The position numbers and the translations under genes are program-made. A DNA stretch of 64,000 bases from Theobroma cacao (lineage: Eukaryota; Streptophyta; Magnoliopsida; Malvales; Malvaceae). This document shows, one piece after another, positions 35,641 through 48,762 of the stretch. The stretch covers positions 15,354,196 to 15,418,195 of the forward strand of contig NC_030853.1 of the NCBI RefSeq assembly GCF_000208745.1, given 5' to 3'. The stretch's first letter is position 1. The number at the start of each line of letters is the position of its first letter. The notes beneath the pieces were generated by a model that saw nothing but the letters and a program-made list of their open reading frames with translations, searched no databases and had not been told where the DNA came from.

Positions 35641-37763
35641 AATAAGAGGCGGTTGTATACATGGAACTATGCTGTTGGCTAGTCTTTGTTAAGGTCAGTG
35701 TTTGGACTCGAGCAGGAGTCTTGTCCAATATAAATACTGTAGACTACAAGAATCTATGATCCTCCGAATTACTGTTTGGACCCAATATTTTAGTTGCAAG
35801 CCCAAATTTCTGTATGCCCCATACAGTTCTGCCATATGTTACCTATCAAGAAGATTTGGTTCTGACACCTCTAAACCATTTTGTATTTAAATCTCTTCTT
35901 TTCTTCGGCATGATGATGATCGATAGCTGCATGGAGATTAGTCTTAGCTGGATTGCTTAACCAATGGTGCGACTTTCTTGAGGTATGCGTATGATGGATA
36001 CTAAGCTGCTAACCCTTGATGTTTGTCTTTTGAAACTCTAGGTCAATGCCTAAGATTACTGTAATGTTTGAATTAAACTTTCATTAGAATTGTGGTATAC
36101 TTAAATTGAATGACATAAATGATTTATTATTTAACATATTATGTAAAAGATGTTATCTAACACTTCATTCCATCATAGAGTGTCAGGAACAGACATAATA
36201 ATTTTCTTAAGTGATGTCATAACTAAAATAAAAATAAAAATAATTAAAAAAATAAATATATTAAAATCCATAAATTAAAAGTTTTAATATTAAATGAAAG
36301 AAAATATTAATTCAATACATTCACTTACTATTGTAAAGTAAAAATATTTAAGATAACTCTAATTTTTCACATGGATTTTTCATATTTTGAAATCGATGCA
36401 CGATATATAGCATTAGTAGAAACACTATCAAATTCATCCACAAAATAAATAAAAAAAAGAAACACTCATTATTTCAAGATATTATTTGACATGTAATATT
36501 ATTTTTTATTAGTTAGATTACAATTATGAATCTAAGCTATCGAATTAATAAAAAAAATATTTAGACATGAAGTATTTAAAAACTTAATTTAGGTTAAAAA
36601 AATATTTACAATTGAAGCCTATATGAGTTATTTTGAGAGAGTGAAAAACGCAGCCCAGGATTGAAAAGAGGAAGGTCACTATAGGTCTTAATAGTAGGAC
36701 TTGAATTTTTGGGGAAAGAGAATAGTTTAGGTTTTGACTTTTTTAATAAAATTTTAAATTATAGAAGGAAATTTTTTTTATATTTTTCATGTAGTATTAA
36801 ATATTAATAAATAAATTACTTTTTATAAATTTACTTTGACTTAGAGTGTTTGATCCCACCCCCTACAAAATTGTAAAAAATTAACAGGTTAATTAGTATT
36901 ATTAATTATATAAAACTATAATACAACTAGTATAACAAGTACAAATTTTTTATATTTTTTCAAATAACTAGTGTCATGTGACACTACTATATTATATGTA
37001 GGTCCGCCCATAAAGGGAGTCACTTGTTTACTGTGTAAGAAGCATTCTAAAAGTTTTAATTTAGTTGCCTTATACATGCCTTTGAAAATCCTTATACAGG
37101 GTTTTGCATGCCAAATTTGTGAATTTGGATGAAAGTCATGTCTTGGGCTACTTAGGTATTCTGTTTCTGCTCTATCAGTTCAAGTTGAAAGAATATACCC
37201 CTTTATAACCTACTACTAGTCTATTGATTAAGGCAACTAATGCTTAGATTTCCTTTTATAAAAATTGGCGACACAATATTTTCGAGGATACTTGTGATAC
37301 ATAAAACCTAAGCATAAATGCAAGTCATGAGAAGAGATAATTCGTATGATAAGAACCGCTCAAGACTAAAAGCTAAGAAGATAACACCTGATACAAACAC
37401 CATATTCTTTAAAGCAGCAATTTCCATACCCCTAGCCATCAGAAACAGCATAAGCAATTTGGTCTTGCTTGTATTTTTGCCATGTGGATCTTAATTTTGC
37501 AAGTGCTTGATCTGTTCTAATTGATGACTTTGTTGAGCATATGTTCTAATTGATGACTTGGTTGAGCAGTTTGGTTTCTGTATCTTTAGCACTTTGTTCA
37601 TTGCTATTTCTTATTACTTAGTTTATCTTTAGGCTATGCGAATTCTTATTGTAATTTTTTTTTATATATTCTTATATTATCCTTCTACATTTTTTCTTTT
37701 TTCTTTTTGTATTTTATTGGGAACTCTTGTATGTGTTAGAAACACATTGCTCATGGGCTATTC
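35641..37763. other. AT-rich intergenic region
   Basis: No gene recognised. A 27-base unit around ttctaattgatgactt is present twice in tandem at 37513-37569. Integrase sequence expected downstream of the gypsy element to the right is not found here. Confidence 0.5.
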
Positions 37764-40700
37764 TTAATCTTTCTTTACTTCATACTTACAAAGACATCTC
37801 ACTAACACCCCATTACTTCTTTTGTGGTATAGTGTACCATGAATCAAAACAAAGTGTTTTAAATGTGAAATAGTAGCAGAACTTGGATTAAGTAGCTCTT
37901 TTATAATAGGTTTCCACCAATCCTTTTCCTCATACGTTGGAGGTAATTCATTAGATGAACATGGGAGAGTTCTCTTAAGTACAACCATAAGAATACTTCA
38001 TTCTTTCTCTGTCATATGGATTTTGGAAGCTAAGGTAGCAAATGCATCTGCATAACGGTTCACAGTTCTTGGAGTCTGTTCAAATCTCCTTACTTGAAAT
38101 TTCTCTAACAAGGATTAAACAAAAGTTCTATAAAAAGCAACCATGGGCTCTTTCAGGGAGAACTTACCATTGGTCTGCTATACCAAAAGATTAGAATCTC
38201 TACGAATGCAAAGATTACTTACTCTAATTGTTCTTGCCGCATACAAACCTAAAGCTAATGTTTCCTCTACTTGATTATTGATGCATGGGAAATCTAACTT
38301 GAAAGCTAAAGAAATAAGTTCTCTACCTGACTCTAAGGAGTTTATCTTTAAGCCTGGAATCAAGGAGTTCTCCTTTTCACTTGACGCTTTGAATACATGA
38401 AGATCTTTTCACTCCAAGGAGATATGACTTCTACTCAAATGAGAGGAGATTAACTTAAAACTCTGTATCAAGGAGTTATTTTTTCTACTTGGTGGAATGA
38501 GAATTATTCCAACACCTCCTCCAAAACTGTTTGAAGAGCCATCAAAGTATAAATTTCACTTCCTTCTTCTGTATTCACTGAACATACCTTTTCATGAAAT
38601 TCAACTGGAATGGCATCAAGAATAACTTCTTCAAATTGAGATGGGAAACATGCTAACAAATCCAAAAAAGCTTGAGACTTGATAACTTTTGGCTGAACAA
38701 CTAATATATTGAATTCTCCAAATAGAGTAAACCATTTTACTATTCTTCCTAATAAAGCTGGCATAAAGAGTAAGAACTTGATGGGGTCTGACTTTGTCAC
38801 TATTAAGAGCTTGTGAGCTAAGAAATGTTGTCGGAGTTTTTGAGTTGTGTACACTAAAGCAAGATAATACTTTTCCATAGGTGGATAATCCACTAAAATA
38901 GTACATAAGTTTTTCTTCTCTATCCACTTCTTGCACAAGAAAGGCACCTATTGAATATGGAGTAGGAGTCGGATATAACATCATTGGCTTTCTTTTAATA
39001 TGCATGATCATCATTGTTGGAGAAACGAGAATCTTCTCGATTGTCTCAAATGCTTGTTGTTGTGGTTCACTCCATGTGAATGAAACACTTTTTTTAAGCA
39101 AGACTTGGAAAGGCACTATGATTTCTCCTAAAGTTGGAAGGAATCTCATATTAGAAGAGACTTTCCCCAACACGCTTTGAGTTGTTTTTGATTCACCCAA
39201 GATGGCATAGATTGAATAGTCTTTTATCTTTGCAAAATCAATATCTATACCTTTTCTATGAACAACAAAATCCAAAAATTTCCCAATTGTTACTCCAAAT
39301 GCACACTTCAAAGAATTCATGAGAAGGTTGTACTTTCTACACCGTTCAAATACTCTTTTCAAGTCTTCAAGGTGATTAGAAGCCTTTTTAGATTGCACCA
39401 CTATATCATCTACATAATCTTCCATATAATCATGCATCATGTCATGGAAGATTATTGTCATTGCACGTTGATAGGTTGCACCTGCATTCTTTAATCCAAA
39501 TGGCATTACAATGTAGTAAAAATTATCAAATGGAGTTCCAAAAGCTATTTTCTCCACATCTCCTCGTACCATCTTTATTTGATTGTATCCACTGAACCTA
39601 TATATGAAGAAGAACATCTTATGACCAATTGTAGCACCCACTAAAGTATCAATATTGGGAAAAAGAAAGTTATACTTTAGGTATGCCTTATTCAAATCTT
39701 TGAAATGTACACACACCCAAATTGTTCCATTCTTCTTTTTCATAAAAACTACATTTGCTAGCCAAGTAGTATAATGTATAGGTTTGATGAATCCAACTTT
39801 GAGAAGTTTGTTAATGTTAATCTCCTTCTTTATCTGACTCTCTATCTCATGAGGGAATACATAAGCATGTTACGTCATTAGCTTACTTTAATGAGAAATA
39901 CGTAACTCATGAGTAATAAGGTTTTCATATAGTCCAAGCATCTATTCATAAGTTCAAGCAAAAATATCCCATAATTTTCTTAATAACTCAATTAATGTAA
40001 CTCCTTGCTCACTAGAATGACTTTTGCTTATGAATAGTAGCTTATTCATCTTTCATTTTTCCACTATATTTATTTTCTAGAACTTATCACCTTGAGGCTT
40101 GGGTTGTTCTTGGAGCTGTTCCTCCACGATTAATACCTCTTATATTTCTTTTTTCTTTGTGTCCACTCGAAGACATAATGGTGATGCATCCGGTGGCTCC
40201 TAAAGTTTAAGGTTAAGAGAAGATGTTTCCCCAAACCTCGTGTCCCATCATAAGCAATACACAATTTTTCCATTTTCATGTGCATAGGAGGTTACCCTAT
40301 TAGATGTCTTTTCGTCAATTACTTCCTTATCTATAGAGTGTTTCCTTTTCTTCTCTTCCCACCTCATTTTTTCTTCTTGCCACTATTCTCTCCCTTATTC
40401 CTAACATACTTTTCCCATTACAAAAGTGGAATACCTATAGGTCTAGCCATGGTAGGTTCCCCATCTTCTGCTAGATCGTCAAAGAAAGAAGCATTTATAT
40501 AACTCACCTTAGGCTGTTCAAACAATGCTTTAGTGGTTGGAATGAAAATCAACTTCCCCTTCCAATGTCCCTTAATACATTGAAGGCATGAGGAAGGAAT
40601 GATACTATGCATGTGCAAAAACTTTCTTCCAATTAAAGCATGATAAGCCACATTTGCATCAATAATATGGAAACATGGTTGATCTTAAATCAGCCCATCT

Positions 40701-40935
40701 TGAAGTTCATAGTCACTTGACCTAGAGTCATGATCTCCTTGTTATCAAAAGAAATGATGGTCATAGGACGACGTAGACTCTTCAAATCTATGTTTACAGC
40801 CTTTAAAATGGATAGAAGTATGAGTTTTATAGAAAAACCATCATTAATGAATGTTCTCTTAATAGGATATCCATTGATAGTGGTTTCTATTATGATAAGG
40901 ATGAGGTGTACACATGTTTGCTTTTGTAAACACAA
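37764..40935 (-). pseudogene. gypsy pol polyprotein remnant
   Basis: Fragments in order on the minus strand: a protease-like stretch (40935-40418; ETTINGYPIKRTFINDG), reverse transcriptase (39743 to about 38990) with the active-site box YVDDIVVQ, RNase H (MLYPTPTPYSIGAFLVQEVD, about 39000-38900), then archaeal-type RNase H (38363-38178). Reading frames shift several times. Confidence 0.75.
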
Positions 40936-41663
40936 TAGTATTTTGATATGTGCTAAGCATCTTCCCTATAAGTCTTCCTATTAAGTTGTACTTCTCATAC
41001 TATTCTCTAGCTATATGAACTTGTTCTATAGCCATTTCTTTCCTTGCTTATTCTGAAAATCTAAACTAGTCAAAGAAATAGTTGAAGCTAGGTTTCTTCA
41101 TGAGTGAGTTAGTAACCAATGAAGTAACCACAATAGCTTCACTTGCATCATTGAACTGAGTGTTTGAAGAAGAAGGGTCATTATGGTGAGTGTGAATTAT
41201 TACGCTTACCTACCTTCGAGGATTTAGATGAGTGGGGAGAGAGTTATTTTGGACTCTATTTTTTTCAATCAATACTTCTCTTACTTGCATTCATCAATGA
41301 AACATTCTCTGAAGGTTTCTGCATTCAGCAAGTGGATGACTAACTACTCGATGATAATCATAGTACCTTGGATTGGCTTTCTCTTTTGTTGTTAGTGGTC
41401 ATGGGGTGTAGGGTAAGTTTATTTGTCCATCCCTAATCCATTCTTGGAGAAAAGCTCTCATTTTATCTAGAAGTACTGAGAATGGTGGACAAAAGTCATT
41501 CTCTTCATTTGGTCTTCTCCTTGGGATATCATTTCTAGTACATAAATTTGATCAAAATGGACCTTTTGTTTTTACCTTCTTCTTAAATGGCATTTATCGT
41601 TAGGGTATTTGTTCTATCGAAACGAGTGATTTTGTTTTATCTAAGAACTATATTATTGGTCCT

Positions 41664-42600
41664 TCACATAGCTTCCACTAAGGTAGCAAAGGTTGGAAGA
41701 GGTAGATTCTCCAAGAATTGTTTATACTCATCAAACATCCCTTGAATGCACATATTTACCAACTTTTTCCTATCATAAAGCTCCTGTATGTCTAATACCT
41801 TCTTTCTAAAGTGTTGGATATACTCCATGAGATTTTCCCTAGATTTTTGGAACTCTCTTCCAAGATCAATGAGAGTAACTTTCTCTTGAGTAAAGAATAA
41901 TCTCTTCCTAAACATCCTACACATTTGATTCCAAGACTTAATGGAACCAGGGGTGAGGTTAACATATCATGTATCAGCCTTTTTAGTGAGAGACTTAAAT
42001 AACTCTTTCAACTTTAGGTCATCATCCACTCTAGCAACTCCAAGAGTCTTCACAAAATTTATGACATGTTCCCATGCTTCTCCAGTCTTTCCATTGAATT
42101 ACCTAAACTTGGGGCTAGTATAATCCTTAGGATATGGTTTTGCAACTACACTGGCTAGGTCTTCCATTGCTACAAATCCTTGGGCAGGAACATGTGAGAT
42201 TACTACAGTAAAGGTAGTTATTGGCGTAACTGTAGCACTAGAGTTGATTGGGTTTAGGTTTGCAACAACTACTACATTAGCTGCACCTTCGTCATTTCCT
42301 CCATTCCCATCAATATTTGCAACTGAGAGAGTGGCTTCTTCAAATGCACTCTCATTAAGGTACACAGGTTAGGCTTGAGAATGGTGGTAATAGAGGACAC
42401 AAGTTAAGATATAGTCTCCATCATCTGCCTATTATTATCCTCCAATGTTTGCATCCTCTCTTGAAAAGCTTGGATCATTCTTATCAGATCTTGAATGTTA
42501 GAAAGAACATGTATATCTTGGTTACCAGTGGAACTCTCTATCTTTTCCATTAACACAAAGTTGTGATTGTAAGAGTCTTACTTAATGGAATCACTCATCC
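41664..42600 (-). pseudogene. gypsy gag remnant
   Basis: Two pieces are visible: a low-complexity N-terminal part (42365-42099) and a retrotransposon gag core (41924-41664; SRENLMEYIQHFRKK, LVNMCIQGMFDEYKQFLENL). Stops separate them. It lies directly downstream of the 5' LTR. Confidence 0.65.
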
Positions 42601-42618
42601 TCAGTGGAGTCACCAAAA

Positions 42619-43073
42619 TGTAAAAAAGGTTCTTGTGATAAGGAGAGGAAGCGTTACAAACAAGTAAATGATGCACTAAAGGCGACGGATAGGAAGATCG
42701 AAATAGTTCCTAAAGTATTGAGTGTGATGGTAGATGGAAAATAGTAGGAAAAGAATAGGTAGAGAACTAGATAATAAAAGAGAATTAGAGAGAAAAGCTC
42801 TAGGTGAGAATGTTATGGCTCTAAAAAAAGTCCTCCAAATGAATTGTGAAGGCTCTATATATAGTACTAGAAATGGTAATTACTCAAAAATAAGCTTTAA
42901 TGCACGAAATGAATATGTAAATGACTAGGTACATGAAAACAAGGTAAAAGGGAGAAACATTTATACTTCAAGAACAAGTTAAGAGGAAGACCTCTTAATT
43001 ACCTCCATATTTGAGCCACCAAGCAAAACTTTTAAGAACGTCTCAAGATGAAAGTAACTTGAGAACCCTGTCA
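42619..43073 (-). repeat. Probable 5' LTR of the gypsy element (455 bp)
   Basis: Read on the minus strand it starts tgacagggttctc and ends aaccttttttaca, so it has TG...CA ends. It is followed by ttttggtgactccactgagg, a stretch resembling the conserved bases after the LTR in many Tat elements. No second copy is in the window, so the ends are inferred. Confidence 0.5.
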
Positions 43074-43081
43074 CTTACTCC

Positions 43082-44974
43082 TAGGGTTGTCAATGGGTAG
43101 GGTACTTACTAATTTTGAGGTACCCAAACCCTAACCTTATAAGAAATAAAATCCCCGAACCCTATTAACTACCCAAATATTTTTGAAATTACTACCCTTA
43201 CCCTAACCCTAATACATCCCAACTACCCTATAATTACCTTAACCCATTTAAAAACTCGATTATGTAAAAAAATTATTAAAATGCTATTCATGGGTATCTA
43301 ATTACCTGAACTCCAATCCTTACCCGTATCCATATACAATAATATTTCTCTTACATATTTCATATAATTTACTAATAATTAAATTAATAAAAACAAACAA
43401 ATAATAAAAATTAAATTTAAATAATACAAACAAATATCTCAAACATAATTAATAATTTTATAAGTTATAATTTTTGTAATGTTAACACAAAATATAAAGA
43501 AAATATGTTTATATTTAAGGGCATATATACTAAAAGTATTTTAGTATATATATATATAATAGTAATTATATTTCTTATAATTGAACCCAATGTATATAAA
43601 GTATATGTATTAAAAGATATTACAAGTCAATTAATAATCATAGTTTCATTAATTAATTTAATTAACTATATAGGCTTGGCTTTAATTATAGAAAATTAAA
43701 AAAAAATAACTAGGTTTCAAAACTATTCTAATCTTACAACTTCTCTTTAGATTTATATATAATAAATTTATATAAATAAAGGTATATATAGTATAATTAA
43801 TAATTATATAAGTTATAACTTTTGTAATATTAACACAAAATAGAAAGTAAATATGTTCATATTTAAAGTACATATATATATATATATAAGTATTTTAATA
43901 TATATATATAATAGTAATTATATTCCTTATAAATGAACCTAATAAATATAAAGTATATATATTAAAAGACATTACAAGTTAATTAATAATTATAGTTTCA
44001 TGAATTAATTTAATTAACTATATTGGTTTGTCCTTAATTACATGAATTTAAAAAAAAGCTCAGTTTCAAAAATATTTTAATCTCACAACTTTTTTATAGG
44101 TTTATATATTTTAAGTTTATATAAACAAAAGGATATATATTATAATTAATAATTTTATAAGTTATAATTTTGTAATGTTAACACAAAATAGAAAGTAAAT
44201 ATGTTTATATTTAAAGTATATATATACTAAAAATATTTTAGTTTATATATAATAGTAATTACATTTTTTATAAATTAACACAATATATAAACTATTTATA
44301 TTACAAGACATTACGAGTTAATTAATAATCATAGTTTCATAAATTAATTTAATTAACTATATGGATTTGTCCTTAATTTCATGAAATTAAAAAAAAATAG
44401 TTAGGTTTCTAAACTATTCTAATCTCAAAAGCTCTTCAAGTATATTTATTATAAGTTTATATAAACAATAGAATATATATTACAATTAATAATTTTACAA
44501 ACTATAATTTTTGTAATGTTAACATAAAATAGAAAGTAAATATATTTATATTAAATATATATATATATATATAGTAGTAATTGTATTCCTTTATAATATG
44601 ATATGGTATTCATATTATTTAAATATAATTAATAATCTAATATTTTTTAATTTAAATACATTAATGTCATCACATTAATAATTAGAGTAACCATATTTTT
44701 CATATATTTGTTAGTTTTTAACAAAAAGAATTGCTTGTAAAGTTGGTAAAAATTGCATATTTTTAATTTAATTATTAAAATAATAATAAAATATTTATAA
44801 ATGGTAATCGGGTTCGGGGTAGTGGGTACCCAAGGGGTGGTATCCGAGCCTGATATGGGTAGTGAAATCACTACTCGAACCCATCCCAAACCCTATTATA
44901 GGGTACCTTAACCCTATATAACCGAGTCAAGTATTCGCAGGTACCTTGTTACAAAGTACCCATTGCCATCCTTA
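43082..44974. mobile_element. hAT element, Ac-like ends, carrying a ~345-bp tandem array
   Basis: The left end reads tagggttgtcaatgggta and the right end, on the other strand, taaggatggcaatgggta (14 of 18 identical), resembling the TAGGGATG ends of Ac/Ds elements. Flanks cttactcc (43074-43081) and cttatttc (44975-44982) match at six of eight bases. It inserted right beside the gypsy LTR. No transposase is visible; the interior is mostly AT-rich tandem repeats, and the many short open frames there are chance. Confidence 0.65.
43447..44610. repeat. Tandem repeat, ~345-bp unit, about 3.4 copies
   Basis: Units start at 43447, 43796, 44144 and 44484 (spacings 349, 348 and 340), each opening near aattaataattttataag and containing gtaatgttaacacaaaata and taattaatttaattaacta. 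Each unit also has its own (AT)n tract. The last unit is partial. Confidence 0.85.
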
Positions 44975-44984
44975 CTTATTTCGG

Positions 44985-45150
44985 GTTATTTTCACTACTA
45001 TCTATGTGGAGTGATTATTCTATATGAAGTAGTTGTCACATTTGCATTAGTTATTTCGCATGGAGTAGTGTTTTCTTTATTTTAATTGTTCTGTATAAAG
45101 TAGTGCTTCATTTTTTTTAATTGTTCTACATGAAGTAGTGCTTTACTTAT
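44985..45150. repeat. Short tandem repeat, ~35-45 bp, about four diverged units
   Basis: The core atgaagtagtg (variants atggagtagtg, ataaagtagtg) recurs at about 45025, 45062, 45094 and 45132, spaced by T-rich stretches. Located between the hAT element and the gypsy remnant. Confidence 0.55.
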
Positions 45151-45159
45151 TATAGTTGG

Positions 45160-48100
45160 ACGAACTTCCAGCAAAACTGAAGAATCAAGTTTTTCCCTGA
45201 GAATGTTGAGTATATGGCACTATGGAAGTTGCAAAAATTGTCACAAATGGGATCATTGCAGAAGTTCATGAGGAACCTCTTTACTTTAAAGCTAGATATC
45301 AAAGATATGATTGAAAAGGATAGACTATTCTATTTCCTCGAAAGTCTGAAACCATGGGCGAATACGGAGTTACAACAATAAAAGGTACAAGATGTGACTT
45401 TGGTGATGACGACTACCGAGCACCTTACTGATTATAATGAAAACTCTAACAAAAGAAAAAACCCTTCATGCAGAACCAGTAGCTCTAGTTCAAACAATGG
45501 GGCAAATTTTCGAGAGTTTGCAAACCTGTGAGTGAGGGAGGCGATAGGATATCACCTACTAGAGACTCACCCCAATTGAGAACAAACAAGCCATGGAACT
45601 TCAAGCCACAACTTTTGATATCTTTTTTTCTATGTAAAGAACCATATTGAGTAGTTGATTGTCCTCACCAAGCAATTCTCAATGCGATATGCACTATCAA
45701 TGTTGAGACACCACTACTTCACACCACATTGAAGAAGCCAAGGAAGAGCCAACATGAATGAGTTCCATTCGTTTCCTTAGTGCCTTACAAGTGCAATTAG
45801 AAAAGATGGAGAATGGCCCTCAATGAGGTCTAATGTACGTAGAGGTGTTGTTGAATGAGAAAAGAAGCAAAGCCATGCTCGACAAGGAGGCCTTAAACAC
45901 CTTCATTACCTAGGGAGAGACAAAAAGATGCGATCTTAAAGTTGAGAAAGACTTTGGGTAGATGAAAGCAGTCAACTCACCAGCTTCAGCTATTATATGA
46001 GCTCTAAAGACATAAAGGTTAAGATTGGCTCTTGGGAAGGGAACGTATAGATGATTGTAGCCTTTATAGATGACTTTGATTTTGTCTTAGGCTTGGATTT
46101 TATGTCGAAAGCACAAGCGATCCCTTTCCCTACTATGAGCTGTCTAATTTTTTTAGAGAATGACCGTGTGTGATACTGGCTACAATTCTACCTAAGAGTG
46201 GGAAGATGATTATATCAGCTAAACAGTTTAAGAAGAGGATCAAGAAATGTGAGCCAACCTACGTGGCCATGCCTATTTACAAAGACGAAGATAACATGAA
46301 TCCAATACCCAAAGAAGTGAAACTGGTTTTGGAAAAATTTCAGGATATAATGCCAAAATAACTACCCAAGGTCTTACCACCTCGACGAACCATCAATCAC
46401 AAGATAAAATTACTCCCAAGAGTCAAGCCACTTACAAAATGGCCATACAGAATGGCTCCCACAAAGTTAGCAAAGCTGAAAAAACAATTAGACAAGCTAA
46501 TGCAAGTTGGATTTATCTTACCATCAAAGGCACCTTTTAGGGCCTCAGTACTCTTTCAGAAAAAGTAGGATGGGAGTTTATGATTGTGCGTGGATTATCG
46601 AGCTCTGAACAAAGTCACAGTTAAGAATAAATATCCTATCCCTCTTACAGTAGATCTTTTTGACCAATTAAATTGTGCACTTCTACAAATTAGATTTGAG
46701 ATCGAGATACTATCAAGTAAAAGTGGATGAGGGAGATGAACCAAAAACCATCTACGTAATGTGGTATGGCATATTTGAATTTCTTTTTATGCCTTTTAGA
46801 CTAACCAATGCTCCAACTACCTTTTTCACATTGATGAATCAAGTGTTCCATGATTATCTGAACAAGTTTGTGGCAATCTACTTGGACGATATCGTGGTGT
46901 ACAATTCAACCTTAGAGGAGCATCAACGACACTTGTTGCAAGTCGTTCAAAGGGTACATAACAACTAGTTGTATAAGAAAAGGGAAAAATATGCATTCGC
47001 GCAAATACGAATTCAGTCCCTTAGCCACATAATTGAACAAAGGCATATTCAGATGGACATGTAGAAGGCGAAGGCTATCAAAGAGTGGGCCATCCCTAAT
47101 AATACAATTGAGCTTCGTTCGTTCTTAAGGCTAGCCAATTATTATCGGAGATTTATGGAAGGATATTCAAGAAGGATAGTAGTATTGACAAAATTATTGA
47201 AAAAGGAATAAAAGTGGAGTTAGATGTCGTAGTGCCAAGAAGCCTTTGAAGTCTTGAAAGACCAGATGATGATAAATCTCGTTTTGTCATTCCCGGATGT
47301 TGTAAAGCCCTTCGAGATACAAATGGATGCATCAAACTTTGCCCTTGAATAAGTGTTGTTATAAGAAGGACACCTAATTACATTCAAAAATTGAAAGTTA
47401 AATGAAGCTGACAGAAGATACGCAGCACAGGAGAAAGAACTACTAGTAATGAGTCACTATTTATGGACTTGGTGACACTACTTGCTAGGATCACAATTCG
47501 TAGTTAAAACCGACAACATAACTGTAAGTCACTTCCTCACACAGCCAACATTTACAGCAAAATAAGCGAAATGGTAAAAGTTCTTAGCCAAGTTTAATTT
47601 CTCCTTCAAGCACAAAGTTAGAAAGGTGAACCGTGTGGCAAATGCCCTTAGTAGGAAGGTCGAAAACGCAACTCTAAGGGTGATCGCACCAATGACAACT
47701 CACAAAATGACCACAGATATTCGTAATCTTATCAGGGAAAACTTGCATCTAGATCTTCAAGTAATGGCCATTATGAAGTTGGTGGAGAGTAGAAAATTGA
47801 AACACTTTTGGGTGGAGAATGGACTCTTACTAACGAAAGGACCACGTATATTGGTTTCAATAGTGGAAGAGCTTAAACAGAAGTTAACACGGGAATGTCA
47901 TGACACTCCTTAAGCAAGACATCCAGGTTGGCAGCGAGCCATTACACTACTAAAACAGGGTTATTATTAGCCTCATATACGACAGGATGTGATGGATTAT
48001 ATGAAGACTTGCCTCATTTGCCAACAGGACAAAGTAGACAGACAATGACTGGTGGGAATACAAGAACCTCTACCAGTGCCAACCAAACCATGAAAAAGTA

Positions 48101-48330
48101 TTTCTTTAGACTTTATTGTAGTACTTCCTAAAGTGGGAGACATGACAGCAATCTTGGTAGTGGTGGACCATTTCTCCAAGTACACGATGTTCATTTCAGC
48201 GTAAAAGTTTGGCTCTGTAGAAAAATGGCTCGTACAATTATTAAACATGTGGTAAAATATTGGGATGTTCCTAAAAACATTATCAGCGACAAAAATCCAA
48301 GGTTTACAAGCTTTTTCTAGAAAAAGCTTT
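45160..48330 (+). pseudogene. Second Ty3/gypsy retrotransposon remnant (gag-pol, + strand)
   Basis: Heavily decayed but complete in order. The gag part (45160-45450; FYFLESLKPWANTELQQ) is followed by a protease stretch (about 46060; DDFDFVLGLDFMSK), reverse transcriptase (46380-46970; LCVDYRALNKVTVKNKYP and the active-site box YLDDIVVYN), RNase H (47200-47650), and integrase with its zinc finger (CLICQQDK, near 48010) and core (SLDFIVVLPK, VVDHFSKYT). Stops and frameshifts occur throughout. I could not find LTRs. It is a different lineage from the gypsy element at 37764-43073 and lies in the opposite orientation. Confidence 0.75.
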
Positions 48331-48762
48331 TCAAGCTATTAAGGTCAAAGCTCAACATGGTTGGTTTACATATAAGCGTCCACTCAAGTACCGCACAAAC
48401 TATCATGTACTTAAGTGATAGAGCGTGCTCCATAACACTATGAATACTTGTCGAACATCAATAAAATAAAATGTCTTTAATTTTATCAATGATAATAATA
48501 GTAATAGTAGTAGTAATAATAAATTAAATTTCAAATTAAATTAAATAATTTACTTTATGATATTTTTCTCTTTTTCCTTCCTTTATAAATATTAAGTCTA
48601 AAAGTTAAAAAAAAAAAAAACATATGTTCAATTGTACTATCAACACTTTAAGACTCAAGGGGTGACTGCAATCACTTCAAAACAGGATTTCCACCAAGTC
48701 AACCTACTCTGCTAGCAACACAAGGTCAAAACGATCTATGCTCCATTGACAACAAACAGAGC
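48331..48762. other. Spacer and 3' flank of the SSII pseudogene
   Basis: AT-rich. The part from about 48640 to 48762 probably derives from the 3' untranslated region of starch synthase II, because it directly follows the old stop codon. Confidence 0.4.

Larger units (their letters stand above)
37764..43073 (-). mobile_element. Ty3/gypsy retrotransposon, Tat type, single LTR, decayed
   Basis: Read on the minus strand the order is LTR (43073-42619), gag, protease region, reverse transcriptase, RNase H, an extra archaeal-type RNase H and the linker before integrase (HFVLIHGTLYHKRSNGVLVRC, 37988-37764). The second RNase H (FPCINNQVEETLALGL, around 38290-38230) is what marks the Tat lineage. Neither integrase nor a 3' LTR follows, so the element is truncated at that end. 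Numerous frameshifts and stops make it inactive. Confidence 0.8.

Noticed and set aside
43505..43873. Small open frames rich in Ile and Tyr
   Set aside because: They fall inside the AT-rich 345-bp tandem repeats and arise from composition.
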